Assembly (NCBI RefSeq): GCF_003585885.1
Contig: NZ_NRHC01000016.1
Span: 1 to 64,000, forward strand
Length of the DNA: 64,000 bases
Reading direction: 5' to 3'
Source of the DNA: Psittacicella hinzii
GTDB lineage: Bacteria; Pseudomonadota; Gammaproteobacteria; Enterobacterales; Psittacicellaceae
Below, piece after piece: positions 9,647-19,127 of this stretch. The translations under genes and the position numbers were made by a program. The notes below the pieces were generated by a model, which saw only the letters and a program-made list of their open reading frames with translations, ran no database searches and was not told where the DNA came from. How positions within the stretch are numbered: the stretch's first letter is position 1; each line of letters starts with the position of its first letter.

Positions 9647-10642
9647 ATGAGTACAGATTCTCCAGTTTATGCTGATAAAGTTGAAGTTAAATCGCATGTA
9701 TTTGATTTTAACTTAGATCACTTTAATATGCGTTTAGATGCTGGTATAGCTAGCGTTTTAGAAGAATATTCTCGCACTAAAATTAAAGAATGGATCTTAG
9801 ATGGTCATGTAAAATTAGATGGTCAAGTAGTGCAAGATCCAGCACATTTATTAACAGGCTTTGAGTTTTGTGAAGTAGAAGCGCAAATCCCAGTAGTCTT
9901 AACTTCAGTACCTGAAGATATCCCTCTAAATATTGTCTATGAAGATGACGATATTTTAGTAATAAATAAATCTAAAGATTTAGTTGTACACCCTGGAGCA
10001 GGTAATCCACGTGGTACTCTAATGAATGCCTTACTTTTCCATTACCCTGAATTAAATAAAATCCCAAGAGCGGGGATTGTGCACCGTTTAGATAAAGATA
10101 CTACTGGTTTAATGGTTGTGGCAAAGAATTTGGCTGCACAAACCTCATTGGCAGAGCAATTACAAGTTAAGAGTGTAACTCGTGAGTATGAAGCAATTGC
10201 ATATGGCTTAATGACTAAAGGTGGAACTGTAGACCAACCAATTGGTCGTCACCCGACTAAACGTACAGCTATGGCAGTTGATCATAAAAATGGTAAACCA
10301 GCAGTAACTTTATATCGTGTTATGGAAGCTTACCGTAACTATACTCGTTTACGTTTACGTCTGGAAACTGGTAGAACTCACCAAATTCGTGTGCATATGT
10401 CTTATATCGCTCACCCATTACTTGGTGATATTACATATGGCGGAAGTGTACGCTTACCAAAAAATGCCCTACCAGAATTAGCTGAAACTTTACGAGCATT
10501 TAAGCGTCAGGCATTGCATGCAGTTAAGCTTTCGTTACAACATCCTGCAACTGGGGAAACCATGACTTGGGAAGCACCTTTACCTGAGGATATGGAACAA
10601 TTAGTTGCAGCATTACAAAAAGATAGGGATGAACGTAGCTAA
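9647..10642 (+). CDS. rluD: 23S rRNA pseudouridine synthase D
   Basis: Isomerises uridines 1911, 1915 and 1917 in helix 69 of 23S rRNA. The 331 residues contain an N-terminal S4 RNA-binding domain (about 26-85) and the RluA/RluD catalytic domain with HRLDKDTTG (catalytic Asp149). RTHQIRVH in the C-terminal half is the RNA-handling motif. It is followed 3 bases later by pgeF, the gene pairing seen in E. coli (rluD-yfiH). Confidence 0.95.
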   Translation: MSTDSPVYADKVEVKSHVFDFNLDHFNMRLDAGIASVLEEYSRTKIKEWILDGHVKLDGQVVQDPAHLLTGFEFCEVEAQIPVVLTSVPEDIPLNIVYEDDDILVINKSKDLVVHPGAGNPRGTLMNALLFHYPELNKIPRAGIVHRLDKDTTGLMVVAKNLAAQTSLAEQLQVKSVTREYEAIAYGLMTKGGTVDQPIGRHPTKRTAMAVDHKNGKPAVTLYRVMEAYRNYTRLRLRLETGRTHQIRVHMSYIAHPLLGDITYGGSVRLPKNALPELAETLRAFKRQALHAVKLSLQHPATGETMTWEAPLPEDMEQLVAALQKDRDERS

Positions 10643-10645
10643 TAT

Positions 10646-11470
10646 ATGAGCAAGATTGAAACAATAACTCCTAACTGGCCTTTAAAGAAAGTTAAAGCCT
10701 TAGCAACTACACGATTTGGCGGTGTAAGCCATACAGATTACTTTAGTTTAAACTTAGCAAGTCATGTTGGTGATAACTTAAATTTAGTAAATAAGAATCG
10801 TCAACTTGTAAGAGATGAGTTAGAGTTGCCTGAAGATCCTTTATGGATAACTCAAGTGAGTGGTGCGCATGTAATAAAAATACCCGTTGATAAAACATTA
10901 TTAGCCGAGTATAACTATATTAAAGATCACCCAGAGCAAGAATCTAGCCCAGAGAAGAAAGAAATCGTAAAAATCTTTTCAGTCGATGCGGTTTATACTA
11001 AGGAAGTAAATAAGGTTTGTACTATTTTAACTGCTGACTGTGTACCTCTATTGTTGGCAACTGCTGATGAAAAGGAAGTAGCTGCAGTACATGCTGGTTG
11101 GCGTGGTTTAGTTTCTGGAGTTGTTGAAAATGCTCTGAGTACGTTCTCTAATCGAGACTATGCACAAATGTATGCTTGGATTGGTCCTTGTATAGGTAAA
11201 GAATCTTTTGTTGTGGGTTCCGATGTATTAATGGAGTTTGCGCAAAAGGATAGAGATTTCTTAACTTGTTTTACTCCTTATATACAGGAAGAAAACAAAT
11301 GGTTAGGAGACCTACCTAAGATTACGGAATTAATTCTGCGTAAATTTGGGGTGCAAGTTAAAAATATCTATCACTCTGAAATAGATACTTTTCAAGATAG
11401 TCGTTTTTATTCTTACCGCCGTGATCGTGTTACTGGTAGATTTGCTAGTATGATCTGGATTGATGAATAG
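10646..11470 (+). CDS. pgeF: purine nucleoside phosphorylase / polyphenol oxidase family protein (YfiH, PgeF)
   Basis: A cytosolic zinc enzyme of the DUF152 (laccase-domain) family, reported to act in peptidoglycan-editing and purine nucleoside cleavage. At 274 residues it is slightly longer than E. coli YfiH (243), with extra residues around the HVIKIP-x-D…EQESSPEKKE segment. The family's metal residues are visible: the ADCVPL motif, AAVHAGWRG and GPCIG. Co-transcribed with rluD. Confidence 0.9.
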   Translation: MSKIETITPNWPLKKVKALATTRFGGVSHTDYFSLNLASHVGDNLNLVNKNRQLVRDELELPEDPLWITQVSGAHVIKIPVDKTLLAEYNYIKDHPEQESSPEKKEIVKIFSVDAVYTKEVNKVCTILTADCVPLLLATADEKEVAAVHAGWRGLVSGVVENALSTFSNRDYAQMYAWIGPCIGKESFVVGSDVLMEFAQKDRDFLTCFTPYIQEENKWLGDLPKITELILRKFGVQVKNIYHSEIDTFQDSRFYSYRRDRVTGRFASMIWIDE

Positions 11471-11480
11471 AATATCAAAT

Positions 11481-11513
11481 AGAAAAAGCTAGGTTCTAAA
11501 CCTAGCTTTTTCT
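11481..11513. terminator. bidirectional terminator overlapping the truB stop codon
   Basis: A 15-bp perfect stem, AGAAAAAGCTAGGTT (11481-11495) / AACCTAGCTTTTTCT (11499-11513), with A and T runs on both sides. It serves convergent pgeF (+) and truB (-). The truB stop codon (11502-11504) and its last codons lie in the right arm. Confidence 0.9.
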
Positions 11514-12530
11514 TAATTGATTAATTAATTTTTTCTCATGTTCGTCAGCTTTATCAACACTAACTCCACGAGCTTTTAATTCTTTGGCAATGATTTCAGT
11601 ATTAGAGCGTAATCTATAACCTCTTAAGCGGTTTTTAGCTGTGTTTTTAGCCATACCGATAAAACCATATTGGTGGTGGTAAATTCTAAAGAGTTGCTCA
11701 ATCTGATCAAATTGCTCACGATTATTTTGCTCAGCAAAAGCGTAAATTAAAGTCATACCTAAGCATAGTTTTAATAACTGCGCGTCACTTAGGTTTAAAG
11801 CTGGATACATATTAACTGGAGTTTCTAAAGGTAGCAATAAAGAATCTAAAGCTTCTAAATTATTATCCTTTGCTAATTCTTCAATAGTATCAATGCTTAC
11901 CATTTGACAATTTTCAAATCCATCGATCTTGGTACGACGTAGTTCTTTAACATGAGCCCCACAACCTAAAACCTGTCCTAAGTCATCAGCAAGGGTTCTA
12001 ATATAAGTTCCTTTTGAGCAGTAGACTCTAAGTTTTAGAAAAGGTTGTTGCCAATCGAGGATCTCAATTTCGTAAATATTTATTTCACGAGTTGGAACTG
12101 GAACTTCGATACCCTTACGAGCATATTCGTACAGAGGTTTGCCTTGGTATTTAATAGCTGACCAAATAGTTGGCTTTTGTTTGATTAAGCCAGTAAAATG
12201 CTCTTTGATGGTAGCTTGAATTTGCTCTAGTGTTAAGTTTACTTCATTTTCGGAGATAATTTCTCCTTCTCTATCTGAAGTACTTGTTCTAACACCAAAA
12301 TGTACCACTACTTCATATTCTTTGTCAGAATCTAGCATCATAGTTGCCATTTTAGTACTTTCACCAAAGCAAATAGGTAGCATCCCACTAGCAAGAGGAT
12401 CTAAAGCACCAGTATGTCCCGCTTTATTTGCGCGATAGAGGTATTTAATGCGCTGTAGAATATTATTGGAGCTAACTTCTAGAGGTTTATCAAAAATTAA
12501 TACTCCATCTATATCTCTTCGTTTTGCCAT
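11502..12530 (-). CDS. truB: tRNA pseudouridine55 synthase
   Basis: Forms the universal pseudouridine 55 in the tRNA T loop. The 342 residues include the catalytic motif GHTGALDPLASGMLPIC (catalytic Asp about residue 44), YE-x-VV-x-FG and CSKGTYIRTLADDLG. The C-terminal part is longer and more divergent than in E. coli (314). rbfA lies 2 bases upstream, so it is the last gene of the rimP-nusA-infB-rbfA-truB unit. In E. coli rpsO and pnp follow; here they do not. Confidence 0.94.
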   Translation of the reverse strand: MAKRRDIDGVLIFDKPLEVSSNNILQRIKYLYRANKAGHTGALDPLASGMLPICFGESTKMATMMLDSDKEYEVVVHFGVRTSTSDREGEIISENEVNLTLEQIQATIKEHFTGLIKQKPTIWSAIKYQGKPLYEYARKGIEVPVPTREINIYEIEILDWQQPFLKLRVYCSKGTYIRTLADDLGQVLGCGAHVKELRRTKIDGFENCQMVSIDTIEELAKDNNLEALDSLLLPLETPVNMYPALNLSDAQLLKLCLGMTLIYAFAEQNNREQFDQIEQLFRIYHHQYGFIGMAKNTAKNRLRGYRLRSNTEIIAKELKARGVSVDKADEHEKKLINQLRKS

Positions 12531-12532
12531 TT

Positions 12533-12889
12533 TTATTTTACTGATTTTAAAACTTGATTAATTTGTTCGTATTTATCAGCACTATCGTCGTAAATAAATT
12601 TGATTTCAGGAACAACGCGTAATTTAATCGCTTTAGCTACTAAACTACGAATGTAAGGTACTTGTTTAGTTAGAATTTCGATTTTTTCAGCTGGTGTTAA
12701 AGCTTCTGAACTTTGAGTATTTAAAAAGCTTACAAACACTTTTGAGTACATTAAATCAGGACTAATTTGTAGATCTGTAACTACGACCATCCCGATTTGT
12801 TTAGTATTAATATCTTTTTGTAAAATAATTGAAATTTGGCGTTTTAATTCTGATGCTACGCGATCAGATCTTTTAAAAACTTTTACCAT
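12533..12889 (-). CDS. rbfA: ribosome-binding factor A
   Basis: Late 30S assembly factor with a KH-like fold. The 118 residues begin with the usual R-x-DRVA-x-ELKRQI-x-ILQ-x-D and contain VTDLQISPDL-x-YSKVFVSFL and VPEIKFIYDDSADKYEQIN. It sits between infB and truB as in E. coli, but a terminator-like hairpin separates it from infB. Confidence 0.94.
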   Translation of the reverse strand: MVKVFKRSDRVASELKRQISIILQKDINTKQIGMVVVTDLQISPDLMYSKVFVSFLNTQSSEALTPAEKIEILTKQVPYIRSLVAKAIKLRVVPEIKFIYDDSADKYEQINQVLKSVK

Positions 12890-12910
12890 GAATTTCTTTC
12901 CTTTAATATA

Positions 12911-12942
12911 AAAATCCTAGTAACATGCGTTACTAGGATTTT
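12911..12942 (-). terminator. terminator-like hairpin between infB and rbfA
   Basis: 14-bp stem AAAATCCTAGTAAC (12911-12924) / GTTACTAGGATTTT (12929-12942) with loop ATGC. On the minus transcript it ends in UUUUUAUA, so it can act as a partial terminator reducing rbfA-truB relative to infB. Confidence 0.7.
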
Positions 12943-12966
12943 TGCAATTTAATTTAGCATGCTTAG

Positions 12967-15246
12967 TTAAATTTGACGCTCAATACGAATTTCTTCGTAA
13001 ACTTCTATTTGGTCACCTACACGTACATCATTATAGTTACGTACACCGATACCACATTCAGTACCAGCTCTTACTTCAGATACGTCATCTTTAAAGCGAC
13101 GTAATGATTCTAATTGACCTTCGTAGATAACAATGTTGTCACGTAGAACACGAATTGGGTTATTACGTTTAATAACACCTTCAGTAACCATACAACCAGC
13201 GATTTGACCATATTTAGGTGCACGGAATACATCACGAACTTCAGCGATACCTGTAATTTGCTGTTTATATTCAGGCTCTAGTAAACCTGACATAGCAGCT
13301 TTAACTTCGTTAATTAAGTCATAGATAATGCTGTAGTAGTGTAAATCAATATGTTCACGTTCAATAATTGCACGCGCTGAAGCATCCGCACGAACGTTAA
13401 AACCGATAATAATTGCTTGTGAAGCTAATGCTAGTGTAGCGTCAGTTTCAGAGATACCACCCACACCAGAAGCAATAATATTAACTTTTACTTCATCTGT
13501 AGAAAGTTTGTATAACGCATCAGAAATAGCTTCAACAGAACCTTGAACGTCAGCTTTTAAGACAATGTTAAGCTCGCTAGCTTTATTCTCTTCTGTACTT
13601 GCAAATAAGTTTTCAAGTTTAGCTTTTTGTTGACGAGCAAGTTTAATTTCTTTGAATTTACCTTGACGGTAGTTAGAAACTTCACGAGCTTTACGTTCAT
13701 CAGTTACTACAGTAACTTCATCACCGGCACTTGGCACACCTGAAAGACCTAAGATCTCTACAGGGATTGAAGGACCAGCTTCTTCAACGTTTTTACCTAA
13801 CTCGTTACGCATAGCACGTACTTTACCATACTCAAGACCACATAATACTATGTCACCTTTACGTAAAGTACCATTTTGTACTAGTACAGTAGCGACTGGA
13901 CCACGACCTTTATCTAGGAATGATTCAATAACTACACCTTGAGCTAATTTATCTTTAGTTGCTTTTAATTCTAGAACTTCAGCTTGTAACGCGATAGTTT
14001 CTAGTAGCTCATCAACATTTTTACCAGTTTTAGCTGATACGTTAACAAAGATTTCATCACCACCTAATTCTTCAGAAATTACGCCGTGTTGAATTAATTC
14101 GTTACGTACTTTTTGTGGGTTAGCTTCTGGTTTATCGATTTTGTTTACTGCAACAATAATTGGTACTTGTGCAGCTCTTGCGTGCTGAATAGCTTCAATT
14201 GTTTGAGGCATTACCCCATCATCTGCCGCTACTACTAGAACAACGATATCCGTAGCTTTAGCACCACGAGCACGCATATTTGTAAATGCGGCGTGTCCTG
14301 GAGTATCTAAGAAAGTAATTTCACGACCAGATGGTAATGAAACGTGATAAGCACCAATGTGCTGAGTAATACCACCAGCTTCACCTGAAGCAACACGTGT
14401 TTTACGGATGTAGTCAAGTAATGAAGTTTTACCATGGTCAACGTGACCCATGATAGTAACTACTGGAGCACGTGTAACTTCTTTAGCGTCATCTTGACTT
14501 TCGTTTGATTGGCTTAATAATTCTAACTCTAGATCATTGTCGTTGCGTAGAATTACTTTATGACCCATTTCTTCAGCAGCAAATGCCGCAGTTTCTTGTG
14601 GAAGAATTTGGTTAATAGTAACCATTTCTCCCATTTTCATGAAGAATTTAATCACGTCAGCAGCTTTAACAGCCATACGGTTAGATAATTCAGAAACCGT
14701 AATTGTTTCACCGATAACTACGTCACGTACAACAGGAGCAGCAGGCTTATTAAAGCTTTGTTTTAATTTGCTTTTTGCACCTTTTTGACGTCTTTTACCA
14801 GCTTTATTAGAACGACGATCTTCTTCAACTTCAGCATCTTTAGCAAATTTTGAAGAATATTTAGAGTAATCGTCAGAGCCGTTATCTAAATTGTTATCTT
14901 GTGAATTATTATTTCTTGCTTTTTTAGCTTTCTTTTTAGCTTCGTTTTCAGCTTTACGGTTTTGTTTATCTTCAGATTTTTGACGATTTAAACGTTCTTG
15001 ACGTTCTAAATTGTCTTTTGCTGTTTTTTCTAATTTAGCTATACGAGCTTGTTCTTCACGTTCTTCACGTTCTAATTGAGCTTGTTTTTCTTCTTCACGA
15101 CGTTTTTGACGTTGTTTTTCAATGTTAGCTTCATTAGCTTGTTGCTCTAATTTTGCCATTTGTTCTGGAGATAGACTTCTATCTTTACGGTGTTGAACAT
15201 TATCAGAGCTATTACGTTTTTTTGGTTTAATTTCTGTTTTTGCCAT
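12967..15246 (-). CDS. infB: translation initiation factor IF-2
   Basis: GTPase that brings initiator tRNA to the 30S subunit and promotes subunit joining. The 759 residues are shorter than E. coli IF2-alpha (890). Residues 1-170 form a highly charged Lys/Glu/Gln/Arg-rich coiled region. The IF2 N-domain follows at about 178-230. The G domain starts with GHVDHGKTS (267-275), then DTPGHAAF and [10 protein letters not shown]. Domains II, III and C2 complete the protein. Its ATG overlaps the nusA TAA by one base (TAATG), implying translational coupling. Confidence 0.96.
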   Translation of the reverse strand: MAKTEIKPKKRNSSDNVQHRKDRSLSPEQMAKLEQQANEANIEKQRQKRREEEKQAQLEREEREEQARIAKLEKTAKDNLERQERLNRQKSEDKQNRKAENEAKKKAKKARNNNSQDNNLDNGSDDYSKYSSKFAKDAEVEEDRRSNKAGKRRQKGAKSKLKQSFNKPAAPVVRDVVIGETITVSELSNRMAVKAADVIKFFMKMGEMVTINQILPQETAAFAAEEMGHKVILRNDNDLELELLSQSNESQDDAKEVTRAPVVTIMGHVDHGKTSLLDYIRKTRVASGEAGGITQHIGAYHVSLPSGREITFLDTPGHAAFTNMRARGAKATDIVVLVVAADDGVMPQTIEAIQHARAAQVPIIVAVNKIDKPEANPQKVRNELIQHGVISEELGGDEIFVNVSAKTGKNVDELLETIALQAEVLELKATKDKLAQGVVIESFLDKGRGPVATVLVQNGTLRKGDIVLCGLEYGKVRAMRNELGKNVEEAGPSIPVEILGLSGVPSAGDEVTVVTDERKAREVSNYRQGKFKEIKLARQQKAKLENLFASTEENKASELNIVLKADVQGSVEAISDALYKLSTDEVKVNIIASGVGGISETDATLALASQAIIIGFNVRADASARAIIEREHIDLHYYSIIYDLINEVKAAMSGLLEPEYKQQITGIAEVRDVFRAPKYGQIAGCMVTEGVIKRNNPIRVLRDNIVIYEGQLESLRRFKDDVSEVRAGTECGIGVRNYNDVRVGDQIEVYEEIRIERQI

Positions 15247-16814
15247 TATGCTTCACTCTCCTCTTCATTGAACCATACGATTTGACGCGCTTGCATAATT
15301 AAAGAATTTGCAATAACTTCGCTTACGTTGATATATGAAGTAAGTTCGTCAGTAGCTAAATCAGCTAGGTCTTCTAAAGTTTTAATATTATGCTCAATTA
15401 ACTTGATTAAGAATTCGTTAGTCATTCCTTCAAGCTCTTTAAGCCCTTGCTCAATATTAGCTTTTTCAATTTGCTCTAATTGAGCGTTTAAGTATTCATT
15501 AACGCAGTTATTAGCCATTTCTTTTAAGAGTTTAGCGTCTTCAGGTTCAAATAACTCTTCTAACTCTTCTTGACTTGTAGCTGCTAATTCTTCTACATTT
15601 CTAAATCCTTGTTCAACAAGGAAACGAGCTGTATCATGATCTAATTGTAGATCTGTTTCAAAGACAGAAATATATTTCTGATCTTCTTCCTCTTTTTGTT
15701 TAGCAAAAGTTTCAATATCGTAAACGTGGATTTTCCAGCCTAGGATTTGATTAGCTAAACGAACGTTAACACCTCTTTGACCAATGGCAATCGGAAGTTG
15801 TTCCGCAGTTACTGCCACTGAAATCATTTTCGCTTTTTCATCAATAATGATTTGTGCTTCTTCTTCAGGTGAAAGAGTTAGTAAGCTATGGATGTAAGTA
15901 ACAAAATCTTGATCAAATGGAATGATATCAATTTTTTCGTTACGTAATTCACGAGTAATTGGATTAATTCTTGAAGTTTTAACCCCTAAACATGCACCAA
16001 TTAGATCTAATTTTTTGTCATTAGTTCTAACTACAACTTTAGCACGTAAACCTGGTTCACGAGCAATATCAACTACTTCGATAATGCCATTTTGAATTTC
16101 AGGTACTTGTCTTCTTAATAGTGCATGTAAGAATTCTGGGGAAGTACGAGATAGTACCATTTGTTGCTTGTTAGGATCACCTGATTCAAGAGCAACTAAT
16201 AAAGCACTCACTTCTTGGTTATTTCTAAATCTATCACCTGGAATTAAACCGTCACGGCGAAGAATACCCTCTACATAGTGGTGTTCTGCTTCTTCGTCAA
16301 AGTTATTTTCATATGGACGAGAGAATTCAGGGAAAGATAAAACTACAGTATTATTTTTTGATTGTCTTACACGACCTTTAACGATTTTGCCTAAGTAAGG
16401 TTCGTATGATTTGATAATTTTCTCGTTTTCAAGACTACGAACTTTTGAAGTCATGATTTGACGGAAAGTATTATAACCAATACGGTCTAATTCAATTACT
16501 TCGTCTTCATCAATATCTTCAATATACTCACCCACTTTGATATTTGCATTTTCAAATAAAGCGGCTTCTATACTGATTTCACGTGTAGGAACATTAACTT
16601 CTTCAACTACTTTCCATTGACGGTAGATAGTTGCTTCACCTGTTTCTGGATTTAGTTTAATGCGGAAAATACGTTCACCGTCATATTTACGACGTACTGA
16701 GATAGCTAAGCCTTCTTCGATAGCTTCTAGAATACGGTCGAATTCAATGTTACGTCTATCGGCAATATTACGTGCCCATTTTACAAGTTCTAATTCTTTA
16801 TTGTTAGCTGACAT
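15246..16814 (-). CDS. nusA: transcription termination/antitermination factor NusA
   Basis: RNA polymerase-associated factor for pausing, termination and rRNA antitermination. The 522 residues (E. coli 495) show an N-terminal polymerase-binding domain (about 1-130), an S1 domain from KIVKGRV, KH domains ([12 protein letters not shown]…; [21 protein letters not shown]) and two acidic C-terminal AR repeats, in which the D-x-x-TA-x-FLVEQGF repeat is visible. Operon position between rimP and infB is standard. Confidence 0.96.
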   Translation of the reverse strand: MSANNKELELVKWARNIADRRNIEFDRILEAIEEGLAISVRRKYDGERIFRIKLNPETGEATIYRQWKVVEEVNVPTREISIEAALFENANIKVGEYIEDIDEDEVIELDRIGYNTFRQIMTSKVRSLENEKIIKSYEPYLGKIVKGRVRQSKNNTVVLSFPEFSRPYENNFDEEAEHHYVEGILRRDGLIPGDRFRNNQEVSALLVALESGDPNKQQMVLSRTSPEFLHALLRRQVPEIQNGIIEVVDIAREPGLRAKVVVRTNDKKLDLIGACLGVKTSRINPITRELRNEKIDIIPFDQDFVTYIHSLLTLSPEEEAQIIIDEKAKMISVAVTAEQLPIAIGQRGVNVRLANQILGWKIHVYDIETFAKQKEEEDQKYISVFETDLQLDHDTARFLVEQGFRNVEELAATSQEELEELFEPEDAKLLKEMANNCVNEYLNAQLEQIEKANIEQGLKELEGMTNEFLIKLIEHNIKTLEDLADLATDELTSYINVSEVIANSLIMQARQIVWFNEEESEA

Positions 16815-16833
16815 AATTTTGTGTTATGGAAAA

Positions 16834-17373
16834 TTAAATAAAATCGATAATAGGATCTAGGTTTGCTCTTAAAATGTTAGTAAACATAATATCTACAACA
16901 TTTTGCGCAGTTTCTTCTTTGTTTTTACGAGCATTATTTACTCTACCCGGTTTAGCTTTTTTACCTGGCTTAGGTTTTACGTAAGAAGTATCAATACTAA
17001 TAGTATTTCCTTCTACAGCTACTAACTTACCAGCAAATTTACGACGGTTTTGTTGTGCCATACGTAAATGAACAATCACAGGTTGATCAATGTATTTACT
17101 GAATTGTTCAATAGTAAATAAAGGTCTATCTAAACCTGGAGATGAAACTTCTAGATCATACTCGCTTTCAATTGGATCTTCTACGTCAAGAATTGGGCTA
17201 ATTGCATCTGAAACAACTTCACAGTCTTCAATTACAATTCCATCTTCTTTATCAATAAAAACTAATAAAGTAGGGTGTTTACCTTTAGTAAACTCAACTC
17301 CCCATAAATCATAACCTAAGCTTTCTACTGTAGGTCTGATCATTTCTTTAATATTATCTTGGATTGATGCCAT
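16834..17373 (-). CDS. rimP: ribosome maturation factor RimP
   Basis: 30S assembly factor. The 179 residues contain the N-terminal domain (I-x-PTVESLGYDLWGVEF), the acidic IEDCE-x-VS stretch and the signature DLEVSSPGLDRPL. It is about 29 residues longer than E. coli RimP owing to a Lys/Asn-rich insertion (about 136-155, PGKKAKPGRVNNARKNK) in the C-terminal Sm-like domain. First protein gene of the nusA-infB unit, downstream of the initiator tRNA as in E. coli (metY-rimP). Confidence 0.94.
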   Translation of the reverse strand: MASIQDNIKEMIRPTVESLGYDLWGVEFTKGKHPTLLVFIDKEDGIVIEDCEVVSDAISPILDVEDPIESEYDLEVSSPGLDRPLFTIEQFSKYIDQPVIVHLRMAQQNRRKFAGKLVAVEGNTISIDTSYVKPKPGKKAKPGRVNNARKNKEETAQNVVDIMFTNILRANLDPIIDFI

Positions 17374-17401
17374 GTGTTTCTCTATAAAAATATCATAAGC
17401 A

Positions 17402-17433
17402 AAAAGGGCAGCTTAACATTAAGCTGCCCTTTT
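17402..17433 (-). terminator. terminator between initiator tRNA and rimP
   Basis: 15-bp stem AAAAGGGCAGCTTAA (17402-17416) / TTAAGCTGCCCTTTT (17419-17433), with U-rich flanks on either strand. Read on the minus strand it lies after the tRNA and before rimP, so it may trim or attenuate read-through into rimP-nusA-infB. Confidence 0.8.
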
Positions 17434-17481
17434 GAAAAACAATTTCAAAAAGGAAAAAAGATCCTTTTGTATTAAGAAAAT

Positions 17482-17558
<77 letters not shown>

Positions 17559-17635
17559 ACAAAAACCTTGCTGCTGATGCACAGGAATGTATTAAAGTTT
17601 TTTAATTTCTTTCCTGTCTTTCCTCAACGTTGACT

Positions 17636-17664
17636 ATTATAGATTAATAAAGTTCTAAATGCAA
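17636..17664 (-). promoter_or_regulatory. promoter of the initiator tRNA-rimP-nusA-infB unit
   Basis: On the minus strand TTGCAT (17664-17659), a 17-base spacer and a perfect TATAAT (17641-17636). Transcription would begin near 17630, about 70 bases before the tRNA. Confidence 0.75.
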
Positions 17665-18144
17665 GCTTTTTTAATAAATATTTTTATATTTTTACTTAAA
17701 ACTATGTTTTTTAGTAAAACTTTCTTTATAAAAAATTTTAAGTTTGAGATTGTAAATTTAAAATTAAATGCAAAATTAATAATTTTGCTTTAAAGATTTA
17801 AGAAAACTTAAAGTAACTAGAGTAACATTCTTGCAAATAATAGTTAAAGCTACAGTATTAATTTAACTGTATAGATGTACTCTACTGCTCCCTAGTTAGT
17901 AAGATTTTGTAATTAGCATACAAAAACAAGCCGAATGTAACAATAACTATATACTGTATATAATTATCTATACAAAAATATAAATTATGTATGGTTAATT
18001 GTATATTTTGCCTTTTTGTTGTTTTATCTACTTATATAGTAATTTAGTATAATATTAACTATCAGTAGAGATTACTTATATTATAGATATTCTCTAGAAT
18101 TTTGCATAACTTTATTATCAATAATACATCGTATACATTATTTT
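17665..18144. other. AT-rich divergent intergenic region
   Basis: About 480 bases without a supportable gene between the initiator tRNA promoter and the exporter operon. It is exceptionally AT-rich, with many A and T runs. A TATAAT at 18048-18053 is the best candidate -10 for the exporter genes, but no convincing -35 accompanies it. Low-GC upstream DNA like this often binds H-NS-type silencers; that is inference only. Confidence 0.4.
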
Positions 18145-19119
18145 ATGAAAAAAGGTTTATTAATTTCATTAGTTGCATTATGTGTAATTGGTGGAGGAGC
18201 AGCAACATATTTTTATAAGCACTCGACTGATTTACCTGCTTATGTAGTATCCTCAAATAGCCGAGTAACTGTAGAACGTTATGACGTAGCAAGTTTATAC
18301 GCCGGTAAAGTTGAAACTGTTGAAGTTTCAGAAGGACAATTTGTTGACAAAGATCAGATTCTTGTTACAGTTTCAAGTGATCAAGCTAGAGCACGTCTAA
18401 GTGCAGCACAAGCAGCTTTAGAAAGTGCAAAAAATAACCTTGAGGCAAGTAAAAGCCAAGTTGTTAGTGCTCAACAGGCTTTAGATGTGGCTCAATTAGA
18501 TTTTAACAATGCTAAAAGCTTAAGAAAACAAAATTTAATTTCGGCTACAGAATATAGCCAAAGACAAGCAAACTTTAATTCAGCGCAAGCACAATTAGAA
18601 GCAGCACAAGCTACTGTAAATGTTGCTCAAGCACAGATTTCTCAGGCACAAGCTACTGTAAATGAAGCGCAAAGTACCTTAAATGATCTTGCAGTTAAAG
18701 CTCCAATTAGCGGTAGAGTAGAATATAAACTAGTTAATCCTGGTATCGTGATTGGTAATGGTGGACGAGTAGTTAGTCTGTTAGATCCATCAGATGTTTA
18801 TGTAAATGTCTTTTTAACTACTGATCAAGTTAACAATTTAAGCATTAATAATGAAGCGAGAGTTGTAATTGATGGTTTAGACGCTGTTTTCCCTGCAAAA
18901 GTAACTTATATTGATTCTAGTGCACAATTTACCCCTAAATCAGTGGAAACTAAAGAAGAAAGAACGAAATTAGTTTTTAAAGTTAAACTTCAAGTGGACA
19001 AAGACGTAGCCCTAAGATACAAAAATTATTTTAGAAATGGTATTACAACCATGGGCTATGTAAAACTAAATAATGGCGGTCAATGGCCAAGTTCATTACA
19101 AATTAAATTACCAGAATAG
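18145..19119 (+). CDS. HlyD-family periplasmic adaptor of an RbbA-type exporter (YhiI-like)
   Basis: Membrane fusion protein linking an inner-membrane ABC exporter to an outer-membrane channel. The 324 residues begin with an uncleaved signal anchor (about 5-24) and have a biotinyl-lipoyl half-motif (VETVEVSEGQFVDKDQILV, about 53-72). A long Ala/Gln-rich alpha-helical hairpin follows (about 85-185, with repeats such as AQAQISQAQATVNEAQ), then the second lipoyl half (VKAPISGRVEY) and a beta-barrel. Gene order with rbbA and yhhJ homologues matches E. coli yhiI-rbbA-yhhJ. The stop is 8 bases before the next start. Confidence 0.88.
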   Translation: MKKGLLISLVALCVIGGGAATYFYKHSTDLPAYVVSSNSRVTVERYDVASLYAGKVETVEVSEGQFVDKDQILVTVSSDQARARLSAAQAALESAKNNLEASKSQVVSAQQALDVAQLDFNNAKSLRKQNLISATEYSQRQANFNSAQAQLEAAQATVNVAQAQISQAQATVNEAQSTLNDLAVKAPISGRVEYKLVNPGIVIGNGGRVVSLLDPSDVYVNVFLTTDQVNNLSINNEARVVIDGLDAVFPAKVTYIDSSAQFTPKSVETKEERTKLVFKVKLQVDKDVALRYKNYFRNGITTMGYVKLNNGGQWPSSLQIKLPE

Positions 19120-19127
19120 TTTAAAAA

